Assembly (NCBI RefSeq): GCF_901933205.1
Contig: NC_044572.1
Location: 34,565,501 to 34,629,500 of the forward strand
Direction: 5' to 3'
Source of the DNA: Camarhynchus parvulus
Lineage: Eukaryota > Chordata > Aves > Passeriformes > Thraupidae
Length of the DNA: 64,000 nt
The translations under genes were made by a program, and so were the position numbers. Below are positions 13,596 through 26,900 of this stretch, piece by piece. How positions within the stretch are numbered: position 1 is the first letter of the stretch; the number at the start of each line of letters is the position of its first letter. The notes under the pieces are model-generated. The model was not told where the DNA came from and did no database searches. It saw only the letters and a list, made by a program, of their open reading frames with translations.

Positions 13596-13768
13596 AATAT
13601 CTCCATGCATAACACAGTTGGAGGAGCAATGGCAGGGCCTGGATCCCACCAGCTGACAAACACAAGGATGCCAAACCACGACACCAGCGTTGTGATTCAG
13701 CAAGCCATGCCGTCTCCACAGTCCAGTTCCGTCATTACACAAGCACCTTCCACAAATCGGCAGATTGG
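13596..13768 (+). CDS. CREB5: CREB5 internal coding exon (partial gene)
   Basis: This exon encodes 57 full codons plus two bases of a Gly codon, so it starts in phase 0 and ends in phase 2. CREB5 is a nuclear bZIP transcription factor that binds CRE sites and can pair with Jun. The exon covers the linker after the N-terminal zinc finger/transactivation region and before the Pro/His-rich middle and bZIP domain. The second half reads VVIQQAMPSPQSSSVITQAP and then STNRQIG, as I recall for mammalian CREB5. ATF2 and ATF7 have related but different residues here (ATF2 has VIIQQAVPSPTSS). The first half is more diverged from human (for example HNTVGGAMAGPGSH). The Ser-Pro in MPSPQ is a proline-directed site, and the equivalent ATF2 region is phosphorylated; use in CREB5 is inferred. 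The acceptor is CACAG and the donor GG|GTGAGC. The open frame continues upstream to 13434, but that part is intronic read-through. Confidence 0.96.
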
Positions 13769-13774
13769 GTGAGC
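13769..13774 (+). promoter_or_regulatory. CREB5: 5' splice site (GTGAGC) after the CREB5 exon
   Basis: The exon ends ATTGG and the intron begins GTGAGC, a good match to the donor consensus. Reading through would hit TGA at once, which supports splicing here. Confidence 0.93.
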
Positions 13775-16531
13775 CCATTTCCATTTTCTCATTTCTCTGG
13801 TTGTCTGGCTCCTGCCTGTAGGACCAGATGTCCTCAGGTCCTCATGCTTCTTAAGGTCCAGCTGCATGCAGGCCCAGATGTTGTTCTAGAGGTTTTTGAG
13901 GTTACAGAGTTTGCACTTGACCCTGCCAGGATGAGCAAGGACTCCTGCAGCACATGTTGCAGACTGTGGGGAATGGCCAGGTTACTCCAGATATGGCACA
14001 CTGGTTCAAAAAGGACAGAATGCTGTACTTACTGGGAAGTCCTGCTTTCTGCTGCCATTTTTTTTTAAATCTTCTTATGATCATAGTGCGTGTTTTTTCT
14101 ATAACTGCTCTGAGAAGAAAGACACAGTGTTTGTGAAGCTGATCCTTTGACTTCCTTCAACAGGAATTCTGGGTTTTCTATGGGTTTGAGCTATTTCCTA
14201 TGAGGAATGAGGAATGCTGGAAGACAAAAGGACCATCAAGATAAATAGAGTTTGGCACAGTGTGAATAGCTGCTCAATTTGTGATGATGGATCCATATTT
14301 ATTACCATAAATTGACAGTATGGATGCTTATTGTATTAGCTTGAATGCCAGTTGAGTGCTAATGCCTGGAGAACTGTATGAACAAAACCACCCATGTTTA
14401 GTATATGTTTACACCTGGCTACTTCCAGCAAGTATGAGATCCTCAAAAGTCACAATAACTTGTTTTTAATTGTACAGAAACTGCCCTGATGGCTTGAGGG
14501 TACAGTTTTTCATCACACAGCTCTGAGAATTTGGGGGTGGTGTAATACATGAAAATGTATGGATAAAAAGATATATTAGTGGACTAAGAAAGATGCAACA
14601 GTATAGATTCATTATCTGTCAATTGTAATTTGGTCACATCAATTAGTGATATATGCAAAAGCAGACACTGTCCCCAGTCATTATCTAAATAACTGACTAT
14701 CAGCTTTCAGTCTTTTCAAAGTAAAGCCATAAAGTGAAATCCTGGCATTGAAAACTGAAATTCTAGTTATGCTTGAGTTTTCTTTCAAGATTTTTGGTGT
14801 AGGCCACAGGCTCTGCATCTCCCATGGTAGCTGGGATGGCCCATGGCTGGATACTCAGCCATGCACAGAACACAGATTCCATCTGCTGCCCTAGTTTTGT
14901 GTTCCTGGCCAAGCTCCTCTATTTTCCTTTTTACTACTATTTCAGGATTTGGTTCTTAATATATAAATCTGGTAGGATGGGTCACATAAATCTATTTGGT
15001 AGTTGTGCCCTTTGTGTATGTTACATCTTGTCAAAGCACAGTGTTCATTGAGATTTCGCATGCAATACCATTTGCCTGTGAATCCAGCAAAGCTGTTGTT
15101 TTATATATGTCCTATTCTGTTCAAATATAGGGGCTGGGAGAGAGGGAGGGAGGAAGAAGCAGTTTCTTTTTCAGTTTTAGAAAGAAAAACATTAACTAAT
15201 GCCATTATTTGTGTTAAGGATGATTAAGCTCCTGTTCAAATTGTGACTTAATAGGTCTAGTGGTAATTATGATCCTAATTAAAAGCATAAAAAAACCCCA
15301 AACAACTTTTAATACTCAGTGGTGAGGTGTTTTATGTAAGACTGTACTTGGCTTCCAAACAATTGTTTCTATATAATGAGAAAAAAACTGCATGTGGTTT
15401 TGCAAGACCCTGTCAGTCAGGTTTTAGGTTTGTGTTGGTTCAGGGCCATGGTGATTAGAATCTCCAAAGTTGGTGGGGTTGAGGATAAAAAGGCCTTTTC
15501 CTAGTCAGTGGTGTGTCTCACTTGGGAAACTTTGCCATGACATATCTTAATTCTTCCCTGTGACTGAATCACACAAATGTTTCCTAAGTCTGAGTCTAAA
15601 GCTGCTTTATTGGGAGGCAATTGTCAGCATTTTAGTCTCTGTGTGAGTTGGTGTGTGAATGAGACTTATGGTGTGACCTCCAGTATACTTTGTTCCCCAT
15701 TCTTCCCTCTTCCTAGGTTTTGTTTTTTGTTCATGGTGTGTCCTAGGAGATAATTGCTGTATTTTCAACTTCCTCTGCTTGCCAAAGTCTTGAGCATCCT
15801 TGTTTGTCTTCTTTTCCTTCAGTCTTTTCCCTGTGGTGTCTGTTTTACTTATTCAGAGAACATATCTTGTCATTTCCATTTATCTTCATCTTACCCTTCT
15901 AAATGTGCTAGGAATTATATCCACAACTCATTCATGAGGAATACAAACTGGACAACTGAAAAAAAATTCAGATTAATTCAGAAAATATTTGAGGTCTTCA
16001 AAGTTTGGTCGTTTTGATTTAGCCTTGCAAAGTTGAGGTTGTTTAGTTTTTAACAAGTCCAAATGCTGAGGTCCTCAAATCAGTGGGTTTTGCTTGAGTT
16101 TCCCTTTTTTAGAAATCATCTGAATTTGCCCCAAAGGGTAGATGAGTCTTTACCATGAAGAATTGTGCCAGGGAAAATGCCTTTTAATGAGCAATAAAAC
16201 CAGCAGAGAGAAACTGGGTAAAACTCTCACTGAGTTCTGTAAGAGCAGGATCAAGCCCTGAAGGTTATATAGAACCATCTTGTAGCAATATTCTGATTTT
16301 TATCACAACCACAAATATTTTAGTGTCAGACTATGGCCAAGCCACCTGCAAATGTTTATGATGGCCTTGCTCCAATGAAAACAGGGAACAGCAATGAAAG
16401 TCTTCATTTAGCCCCTGTTTGTAGGCTGTGCTCTGGTAACAGAGAATGGGACCCACCTGTGCCCGCACACAGCTCGTTTCATGGTGAGGAGTGGGCGAGT
16501 TTGTAGCAGCTGATGTTCCCAAGGGATGTAA

Positions 16532-16622
16532 TTTTTCCCTACTTTCGTTTCTCCTTCTCTTTCTTCTCCCTCTCCCTCTAACTTTCTCCCTTCCTCTCTC
16601 CCTCTGTGCCTCTCTTTTTTTC
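16532..16622. repeat. Interrupted polypyrimidine (C/T) tract
   Basis: About 90 bases consist almost wholly of C and T on the + strand, with a few A and G interruptions. The complementary strand is purine-rich, which gives two overlapping Arg/Glu/Lys-rich open frames that are composition artefacts. Confidence 0.8.
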
Positions 16623-17466
16623 CTATCCCCTGCTCTGGGGGCTTGCGCATAAAATGAGATATTGACACAAGGCATGGGAAAACATGACAGAATGTGCATT
16701 GTTGGGCAAGCCTTACTGGCACAATGTATATCCACACATTGTTTCAGGTATTAAGCTTCAGCTACTACTGAACAGGCACCTGGCCAGATTAATCAGATAA
16801 AAGGAAGAGCATGAAGGTTATTAACTTAAAAAATAAGACAGGGTGCAGCCCCACTTTCCTCCCACCATGTTCCTTTTGTTGAGAACAAACAGCAACATTA
16901 GCATTACAGCAAGCTGGCAGGCTGGTATAAAGGTCCCTGATAGCATTTATGTGGTGAGGCAGTCTCTAACTTCCTTGCCATCCCTCCTCCCTCCCCGCCA
17001 AGCCTTCAGCATGTGGGAGGAATGCTGGAACTAGTAACTACTTGTGCTGATGAAAAATCAGTTGAGGAACACTTAGCAGTGAAGGGTGTCTTTGGCTGAT
17101 TAATAGCACATCATTTCTAGATAAGATACATGGAGGAAAAGCAGTATGGCATATGGAGGAAGGCAAGAAAGAAATGATATAAGACATGCATTTGTCAAAG
17201 GTATAGAAAAGCAGATAAGCTGAATCAGTTCAAGATATGGGACTCTGAACTAGGCTGTACAATAGCAGTGCTTGTCTTCTTTTTAAAATAACTCAATTTT
17301 TTCTGTGACTGAATATACAGCAGTGTGTGAGAGAGTTCTGGGCAGAACAAATTGTTGACAACACAGCGTGGTGGTTGCTCTATCTGGACACATCTTTTGC
17401 TAGGAAAGATGTGTTTTTCAGACTATCAATTGCAACCCAACAGCATTCACGGAGAAGGTAACTTGC

Positions 17467-17490
17467 TTTCAAGCTAGTTTTTCAAGCTAG
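17467..17490. repeat. 13-bp local duplication (TTTCAAGCTAG twice)
   Basis: TTTCAAGCTAG occurs twice with a 13-base period. It is a minor local duplication. Confidence 0.75.
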
Positions 17491-18107
17491 TAGTGGACAT
17501 AAATAGTATTTATTCCAACTTGAAACTCTCTGGTACAACTCTGCAGCTGATAAAGAACACGGGAGGTTGGAGAATTGTCACAGATGCAGCAAGTTGTCAA
17601 CATTGTAGTAAATGGAGAGTGAGAGTGAGTCCAGTTTCAGTGAACTCGGGCTCCAAAGTGGACATAGAACACTAACCATGTGATGTAGATTATCTGTTTT
17701 TAAAGTGTTGTAGAGTATTTTAATCGAGATAAGATGGTCTTCTGGCACAGCATCAAACGGGAAAAATTGCAACCACATTTGGTGAAATGCAAGCAGGTAG
17801 GAGAAAGACGCAAAAGGAGTTTGGAAGATGCTTCTGGTGCCTTGATGTTCTGCAGAATCATGGTACCAGTGGGAGAACAGCTTTTCAGTCCCCACATGCA
17901 GCATTCATTTTAACACTAATGCATTGCCTTACTGTTCCTCTCTCTTTCCTCTCATGGTGCCACCTGTGTCTCTCTGGTTCCAGTTTATCATCTCTTCATG
18001 GGTTTGAAGGCTTTTCAAACAAAAGTGCATGGGAAATGGAATAGTAAAAGAATTGACTACTCCATGCATGTAGTGGGACTAACAAAGGTTTGGTCATATG
18101 GAAATTG

Positions 18108-18122
18108 AAAAAAAAAAAAAAA
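18108..18122. repeat. A15 homopolymer
   Basis: Fifteen consecutive A bases. No retrocopy or LINE sequence is recognisable before it. Confidence 0.9.
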
Positions 18123-19164
18123 CTTCTCAATCTTAACTGGAGGGTCTCAAATGGCAGAAGGACAGACTGTCTCTGTGGCAAGCACCGGAGTTTCACTATA
18201 GCAAAAGCTATCTGAGACTGCAACTGCTGGTTGAGTTTTCAGAGTATCCTGCTATCATCCTTTATAGCTCAAGGAAACAGAAAAGACTCCTGTAAGAGAC
18301 ATTCAGAGGCAGAAACCCTTCCATAATGCAGCTAGCTCTGGAAGGCACTTGGAACAGGAGGGTGACCGAGAAGGGTCTTTGTACATCCAAGAGAAAGTCT
18401 CTCTTTAAGCTCTTAGTAAGTTGGTGGAGTCTGTAGCATCAAAGAGGCCATGGAATTATGTGCTTTTATTAAATTCAAAGACTAGTTCCCTTTCCAGGAA
18501 ATCTGTGATAAAAGCCTCTGTTCCAACTCATGTATTCGAACTGAAGTACCATAGTATGTTGTGAGATGAGAAGAAATGTGCCGTGAGAGATGAAGCATCA
18601 AATGACCACTCAGTGGCTTGATCAAGTCCATTCCATAGCCTTGCTTGTGCAGCGTGTAAGAACATCAGTGAGATCACTGGAAGGGGAGGAAAAACGAAGA
18701 AAGAGCATCTGATATTGTCATTCTATCCAAATTTTTTTCTGTCTTTGTAGTAAAAGTTGGGCTTTAATTCCTGTTTAATGGTCCTGCTTCTTTTTTCTCT
18801 TTTTATCCTAAGACCTGTTTTCTGTAGTCCCTTCTATCACACTGACCTTGACCAACTTTAATATGGAATCCCATCAAGCCACATGTAAGCAGCGGCCACA
18901 AGTCTCTGGGAAGCTCAGGTAAATTACGTAGGAAATTATTACACAGAGAGCCATTCCCAGGAACAAATTGTCTCATAGCTTACCTTAATAGACAGAGCGA
19001 TGAAGGAGAAAATGAGCCGGACCCTGTCAAGCCGTTCATCCCTTTTAGCAAGCTGCTGCCCAGGTCCACACATGGGCCTGCAGGCTGAACCATGCTGCTC
19101 TGTCTGTGATATTTAGAAGCTCTGTCTACTCTCCAACATCCTCTGCTGTTGTATGTTCAGGAGT

Positions 19165-19198
19165 TGCTGACTCAATTTTTCCCCACACTGCTGAGTCA
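19165..19198. promoter_or_regulatory. Paired TGCTGA(C/G)TCA motifs (AP-1/MAF-type), candidate element
   Basis: TGCTGACTCA at 19165-19174 and TGCTGAGTCA at 19189-19198 lie 24 bases apart. Each contains a full AP-1 heptamer extended by TGC, as in half of a MAF recognition element. The motifs are seen directly. Regulatory use is an inference and is unproven. Confidence 0.3.
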
Positions 19199-19422
19199 GG
19201 AAGAGAAAAAGGAAACAGTGCCAGTCTGTGTGCCAGGCACAGCACAAACAGGTGGTTGTTCACACTTCACTTCTATCCTCAAGAATATATTCCTCTGCCT
19301 TCCCAAAAACTCTTCCTTGCTGTAAGATCTAGGAAGGGGCTGAAAAGTATTGCCATACATCAAGGTGACTTTTGGGGGACTGAAAGGCCCCAAAAGGTAT
19401 TTATTACCCCCATTAGCTGGGT

Positions 19423-19455
19423 AATAAATAGCCTTGATGAATAAATAGCCTTATG
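19423..19455. repeat. 17-bp tandem duplication (AATAAATAGCCTT...)
   Basis: AATAAATAGCCTTGATG is followed directly by AATAAATAGCCTTATG. It is a small local duplication. Confidence 0.8.
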
Positions 19456-20950
19456 AACACAGTGTTTTACATTTCATACTTTCTACTTGATAGAAATCCT
19501 AAGTTTGTTAGAAATGTTGCTTTCTCACAGCAAGAACACCAAAACCAAAAAGTGTAAGGTATATTGTGGGACTTGCTGCCCACTGGCTCTGACTAGGATT
19601 GTTGTCTCGTGTTATGAGAAGAAACCAGCCCTCTCCCTCTCTTGATGGTTGTTTGAGATAGGCAGTGAAACTATGCTCAAGTCAGTTCTCATGCAAGTGA
19701 TTTCTAAGAAATGGATCATGATGTTTTTGTCCTGAAAATCTTGTCCCACCCAAGAACTACAGGAAAACAAGGTTAGGATATGTACTGCACCCATAATTTT
19801 ATCTGAACAGAAAGACTGAGCTTTCATATGCATTGGTTGGCTCTCACATCAGAGAAAGTCATAAATAGGACTTAAATATGATATATAGAACTTGGAGAAT
19901 CTAGCATTGATTCCTTAATTTTAGTGGCTGGTATCTCTTACATACCTCCCGTATATATATAATACACACTGTATAAATCTTCTTTAAAGGTGTCATCAAA
20001 ATTTATGGGCAGACCTTCTGATTTATATGACTCTTTGAACTAAAACAGATGTAAAATCATTTTCGGATGGAAGAGGATCTCAGAATTGCAGCGGGTTTGA
20101 AATGACAAAACAAGCTCTTCCTAGACCAGAGAAATATCATTAGGGCTCAGCACAGCCGAATCTCATAGCTCTGCTCTTCATCACAGGTTTGTGCTTAACA
20201 TGCCCTGATGCATGATTCCAGTGTGTGTTTTATCCAAGTGTCAGCCTGTTTGACAGGTAACTAAGCTGCAGTAAAACACTAACTCAAACAATACAGACTT
20301 TGTTTGGTGTAAGTCTTTTTAAAAAATTTATTTTCATTTAAGCAACCAATTTGCAGGTTTCAGAGAAGCAGCAAGCTTTGGGGTGGGTGCTGCCTTATAC
20401 CATGTCAGTTCAGACAAGGGCTTAAAGGCTTGCTGGGGGTGGCACAACGGCTATAATGATATTAAAAAATGAAGTCCTTTATGTGCCAAGAATTCTGATA
20501 AAAGATTAGTTGCCCGCTAAGAAGTTATGACTGTATCTGTTTCAATAAAGGAATTGGCACTGATGTCCTTAACAGAGGATGCCTTGATTTTACATGGTTT
20601 GTCTTGCCAGTGTCTTTTTTGAACACTTCCAAAGGAATATAAAAACATACTATAAGTTAATAAAGTGTTAACACTTTGGGTTGTTTTCTTTTCTTTTTTT
20701 TTTAAGCTGGTACCTGGCTGCAAACCAATTACAATAGTTCAGAGGAAAGTGCCTGAGGGAAAACACAGGAATTACAGACTTTGTGTAAAGTGTATGGATC
20801 CTATTTTACCACCTGTAAAAGTAGGCCTCCTTATGAACTGATGAGTTTTCAAAATCAATGGTACAGTATAGTTCCATTTAAGGCATATATATGGTTCTAT
20901 TTATACTTATGGACAGGCCAAATATGCATTTGAAAAAGAAAAAGCAACCA

Positions 20951-20980
20951 AAAACCAAACCAAACCAAACCAAAAAACCC
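20951..20980. repeat. (AAACC)n pentanucleotide repeat
   Basis: About four AAACC units are followed by a longer A run and CCC. It is short and imperfect. Confidence 0.8.
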
Positions 20981-23900
20981 AAAGCACCAACGATTTGAAT
21001 CAAAAGGCATGGGTAAATCTAAGATGACAACATTACCAAAATTAGTTCTTTACAAAAATGAAATTATGCTTGATTTAGAAGGAAAAAAAGTAATTTAAAT
21101 AAATCTGTCATTTGGAGACCCTCTAACAAAGATCCATGTGGTAAACTATAAATTTAAATTCTCTTAGATATGTTTAGTAAAAAATTGCTGTGTTGAGCAA
21201 GGAACTGATGGCAAGACAGAACCTGCAGGTAGACTGAGAGTGCAGGAAAAGTGTTCCTTGGAAGAAGGAACAAATTAGAGAGTGTGTTTTAGAAACATTT
21301 GCTGCTATGAGCATCTGTGTTCTGCGAACAGAGACGTTTATTCTGAGCTCACATAAATGAAGTGGAATTTTGCCAGTAAAAGAAGGGGTTGTGTTACTCC
21401 AGTCGTAGGATCCAGGTCCTAATTGGTTTATGAAATGAAGGGGGCAATCTTTGAGCTATTACCAGCTTCCTCTGCTGCAAGTGAAGTGAATCGCAGCTGT
21501 TCTGATAGGGTCCATAAAACTTGGTGAGGTAATAAAATGTTTGCAGTGAACAATTCTCAAAATGGGTGAAATCCAAATCCCTAGCTTATTTGACAGTATT
21601 AAGAGAATTGAATGTACTTCCTGGGGAATTCTGAATATTATGTTACTTTTATCAAGTTCTTTAACTGTAAGATCCAGGCTCACTGGTGCTGTAAATGTTA
21701 GGGCTCAAAGTAGCATTCTTCTTTTTTAACCCTACAGATTGAAATGCATATGTACATATATACATATGTGATACAGGAAAAACCTGTGTTCATTGCTCAT
21801 TTTCTAATGTTTCTGGCTTGTTCTTTTTACTTCTTTATACTTTTCTGTCTCCTGATCTTTTGCTCTGTTTTGGTGAGATTTTTTTCAAAAAAGCATGGTT
21901 AGCATCAAATGATCCTACACAGAAATACTTGTGCTGCTTCTAGTCACATGATTTCTTTAATGAAAACAATAGCTGTTAATCTTTTTAAGTTTTCTTGAAG
22001 CAACTTAACATTTGCTAGACCTGGTTAGAAGTCAGATATGTCAATTGTAACTTAACAGAGCAGTTGTTCTGAACAGTTCAGTTCATAGTGGTTTTGACCT
22101 AAAGATCTTTGATGTAAGTTCAAGTCCAAACCACATTTTTGGGTATCATTGAATATATTGAGGAATTCACAATTTTCCTTGAAAGCCATTCAGTGTTTGT
22201 CTAGAGTTCTGTTGTTCTTCTCAGAATTGCCATAATTAAGCATTTTTATGAAGGGCTTGGATATCTTTAAACTTAATTTTTTCTTTTTATTTCCCGCTTT
22301 ATAGAAGTGTCTGTGATTTCCCAGGCAAAGACAGGATGATCACCCCTTTGATAGTAAAATGACCTAAAAAGAAGACAAATAGAGAAGATAATGAGAAGTT
22401 TCTTAGAGTAATGAATTGGGTTTCCAGGTTGGTTAAGTGCCAGCTGGTTGTGCTTGCTGCTCATCCCCTTTCACACCTGAAGCTTCCCCCTTTATATCAG
22501 TCCTTGTATGATAGATGTTGCTCATCATATCTCAGACAGGCCATTGCCTCAGGTGTCTGGAGAGTCACCAGCCAGCATTTCAGCCACAAGGTGCTGCTTG
22601 AAGGGCCTCTGATCCTTCAAGCACTTTGCAAGTAAGTGCTGGCAATGGTGGAATATCTGGCTTCCATTTCTGAGGTGGTTGCTCATGCCATATGTGCCTG
22701 GCTTGTAACAGGAGTAGGGCTGTCCCAGGTATTGCACAGGAAGATGTGCAAGAGATGCACAGAGCTGAATGGTGGTGGTCTCCTGGATCTTCTGGGCAGA
22801 GCTGCATGCAGAAAACTTTCCTGACACAGTCAGGGCTAAAGCTTGTGTTTTCAGTGAGTGCTTTTGAGCTGTTATTAGAAAATGTCCCTGGAGAGATGAA
22901 CTGCTGACTTAATGTGCCTGAAGGAAACTCTCTTTGGACATGCTGGACTTCATTAATTCATTATTGCTGTGGATTGTTGATGTAGCTTTTTTGGGCACCA
23001 GATGTAAATTAACATAATGAAAGTGGGCAAAAGGCAGCAGTAGTTTTTTAATATTCAAAACAAGACAGTCTGTTAAGCTCAACAAGCTGTTGTGAGCAAC
23101 TGATTCTGATTGAAATACAACTACAATATCTGAAGATATTAGCTGTAACTGATAACCAAAGCAGACCAAATTTGAACTGATCTTGTATTATTTTTCTCAA
23201 TTTGTGCTTGTTTCAAGTGGTTTTGTCTGAGATTATATGGCACAGGTAGTAAACCAAGTTCTGACTGACAGTATGTAGTGTGTAGATGACAATTGGAGCC
23301 TATCAATGCATACACCAAATGGAAGAGTTGTGTGGAAAACTTTACCCTCTTTACAATTAATTTCCTTCTTATTTTGTTTTATTTCTTCTTTCTCTGCAGT
23401 CTGTTTTAGACCCATAGAGGAAAGAGACCAAGAGTGTTATTGAATTTTTTTCTGATCTGTAGGGAAATAAAATAGGAAGCCAAATAATACTTCTACTGTG
23501 AAGTAGCAAAGGAAGTTGCTACTTCAGTCAGTGAGTTCCCTTTGTGCCATACTAAATGGATGTGGAGAAAGATATGGAATCTGGGCTCCATGACAGGGAA
23601 GAAAATCCATACTTTCTTCCAAATTTTCCCCTGGCCTCTATATTGTTCTATTGTTCCAATAAGAAATCTGTGACTCAGAGGATTTATTCAAAATCTATAT
23701 AAAACATAATAGGCAAAGTTCATTCCAGAAGCCATCAAGTGAAACTATACTTCTCTGTGGGGAAAGATGGGGTCCCTTCCAGTCTGGTCTTTTTCTGTAT
23801 ACAGCCTGGTAGCATGGAGCTTTTTGTTGCACATTAATGCAACATCAAGGGGTTGTGGGGCCCTAAGTCCTATAAAGCAAATGCTAGAAACAATACTGGA

Positions 23901-26900
23901 CCCAAGCAGAACCTATAAATGCAGAGGGAAGCAAAACCCCATATATAAAAGAAAACAGGGTTTGAGAACAAAAGCACAAAACCACATTTCAAGCCTCAAG
24001 GGAAAAAAAATCAGTTTTTGTTTTGGAAGAAGCATCCTTGGAAATGTTCAATTTTCCTTATGACCAAGTTGGGAAGCTGTAAGCTGTGTCCTTGAAGACA
24101 GTGTATGGATGTATGTATAAATGACTCCTAGCCAAAAAAACTATCCCATGTTGACAAGAAAACCCCGCCACTGAGGTATACATTTCCTTCTTACTCCTCC
24201 TGCTTGTCCATTAGACAAACAGGAAAGTAGAGACACCCCTGCCATGTTTACAGGGCTTGCCTTGTTATTTGTATGATGGACAGAGAGCTAAGAGCTGTGT
24301 TGCCAACACTGCTTATTGGAAAAACCTGGAAATAATTAAGGGACCTCATTTGTTATTGCTTGTGTGTTCACTGGTGGAAATTACTTGAGAGAACAGTTCT
24401 ACTGGTACAGAACAGTGCTTGGTAATAGAACTGTAGAAAAATGACAAAGACAAAAACAGCTTTAGGGAGTGGGATGTAAAATATTATTCTAAAAAAATTT
24501 TCTGCATTGGTTTTGAAAGATTTTTTTTCTATGTGTGTGTGTTTTCCAGTAGAGAAAAAAGAATGTAATTTGCCTGAACTAGAGGATGACTTGTAATGTT
24601 TTTACTCGTTACTGATTTATTTACTTGAATGAAACCTATGAATTACAGTGGGAGTTTCAGCTGAGTAACACTCAATATTGTGTTGTTATTTTATTACTGG
24701 GTCTGCTGAGTGTTCCCTTCTATGGTGTCTCCTTCCAAGAGCTATGAGCACTGTGAATCTTTTTCATGTCACTCTTTCAAAATCAAGGCTGTGCATTGCA
24801 GAACTAGCTACACAGGCAAGGGACTTGCAGTGTTTCAGCACACTGCTCTTTTTCTACCTACATTTCTCCTGAGCTGTCTGCTTAATTCCAGATCTGCTCC
24901 TACAAGCTGATACAGGTCTTTGTTTACGAGTCAGGTCACAGGATACAAGGTGAGTGTAGCTGTTGTACAGTGCCTTTCTTGTTGTTGTTGGGATATGATG
25001 TGCTTTTCTGGGTGGGAAGTGGCAGTACTGTTGTTTCACTTGAGCAGGCATATGGCAGAACACAGTGCAACAGAGACAAGTGTTGATGAGTGAACAATGA
25101 GTTGTTAAGGCAAAGCAGAGTATTGTCAAAGGAAAAAAATCAACAATTTCAAATCAGCTCAAGATCAGTATCTGAAGATTTCAGGCTTTGTTGGAATTTC
25201 TGTTTGCAGTTGCTTCTCTGTCACGCAGTGTGTGTTGGAAGCATTCTCTGTTGTGACATTTGCTGTGGCAATGTGAGGCATACATATGTTTGCATGCTCG
25301 TGCTGTTTTTCCAGGAGGTGTGATCACGTCAAGTTGCACCTATGTGCTCTTGTTCCCTCTGCTTCTCTGGTTTTGCAGAGTTGCAAGGGGACACAATCTT
25401 TTACTGTAAGTTGTGACACTTCTGCTTCCAGTTCAGTGGTGGCTCCAGGGTTCAACCTTGCAGCCTAATAATGAGCCAGGCTAAAGGGCTGTTACTGTCA
25501 AGAATAAAGCCATGTACTGTAACTGAGAGTAATCAGTTTGGATCGCATTCGCAGATTCTTTGTATTAGCTTTATCAGGTCAGGCCATCAGAGAGCAGATA
25601 GACAGGTAAGACCAAAAGACCTCTGAACCCAATTAAAGTTGTACCACAAAGAAATCAAATTCATGTGGTTTACATTTCAGAAAGTTACATTTGGTGGGCT
25701 GTACTTACTTTTATTCTGTAACCTAATGCAGACCATGTGAACATTTGAAACGCTTTTAGCAGTTAACCAGCTCAAATAACACAGAACCAGAGCAGCAATA
25801 AAGAATGAATTAAGACTGATTGCAACTACAGCCATTTTTTTTTCCTCATAAAGAAATATAAAAGGCTGATATATTTTAAAACTACCATATATATAGTAAT
25901 TTTGTCTTCAGGTTTTAGCATGACAATAGCCATTCTCATATCTTTTAAAATAAATGTTTGGTTTAAAAAGCAATCCTAAACCCACCGTCTTTATTTTATT
26001 TGCAGTGTTTCAGGATGAGTTTGGATGTGCTGTGGAACTGCTGATAGTCCCATTGATGCACATAGTTTGGGAGTTGGTCATACAGTTCTGAGATAATCCC
26101 AAGGAGCTGACATTTAAAATACTTGGCACAATAAGAGCATGAGCATGAGAGGATAAGAAAATAGGTGTTTTATTAGTGTCCACTTTCTTAAAAGCTGTAG
26201 ATGTGTGTGCAGCTTTTCAGTCACAAACACTTCTTACTTGCTGACATTAGATAGGCCTTACATGTGGAGCAAATAGTTTCAGCTGATGCAGACTGCTATG
26301 TGCTCAGTTTTCCTTTTTTCCTAAACCAAGAGCCTGAATGAAAGTCTTGAAGCCTTCAGGAGACTAGGCTAGAGGAGGACAGTGCTACATGTGCCTGTGT
26401 CCTGCACCTAACTTCAGGAAAGTGATGCGGTTTATATGCAAATGGAAAAAAAGTGACTGGCTTGCTTAGCAGCAGAATTGTTCATTTGGATCAGTTTCCT
26501 CATTTTTGCTCTGTAAATATTCTTCAGGACTTTGAGATCTTGGTGTTGGGGAAAGAGATCAGCCACAGCTCTTCCTATGTGTTACATTCTCTCCTGAAGA
26601 AAGAAATTCCTACAGCCCCAGCTCTTTCCTAGGGTCTCGAAGACACTGAAATGCAAAGCTGGTGCCATTCTGCTTTCTGGCACCAAGCCACCTGGCTACC
26701 AGCAGCTTCCAACCTCAGGAGCATTCTTGCTATCCTGGCTGGATGCAGTTCCTTTCCTGCAGCAGCTCTCCTGATGTGCCTGTGTACAACAGCTTTCCTC
26801 TGCTCCTTGTGGGGAGCACGTTGCTCTCCTGTCTCCTTCCCCCCTTTTTCCATAAGCTTTTGGGGCTCATATGGTAGAGAGGGCATTCAGGCATGGGGCT

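Noticed and set aside
16331..16737. Overlapping Arg/Glu/Lys-rich open frames on the - strand
   Set aside because: Their charge comes from the purine-rich complement of a pyrimidine tract. No family is recognised.
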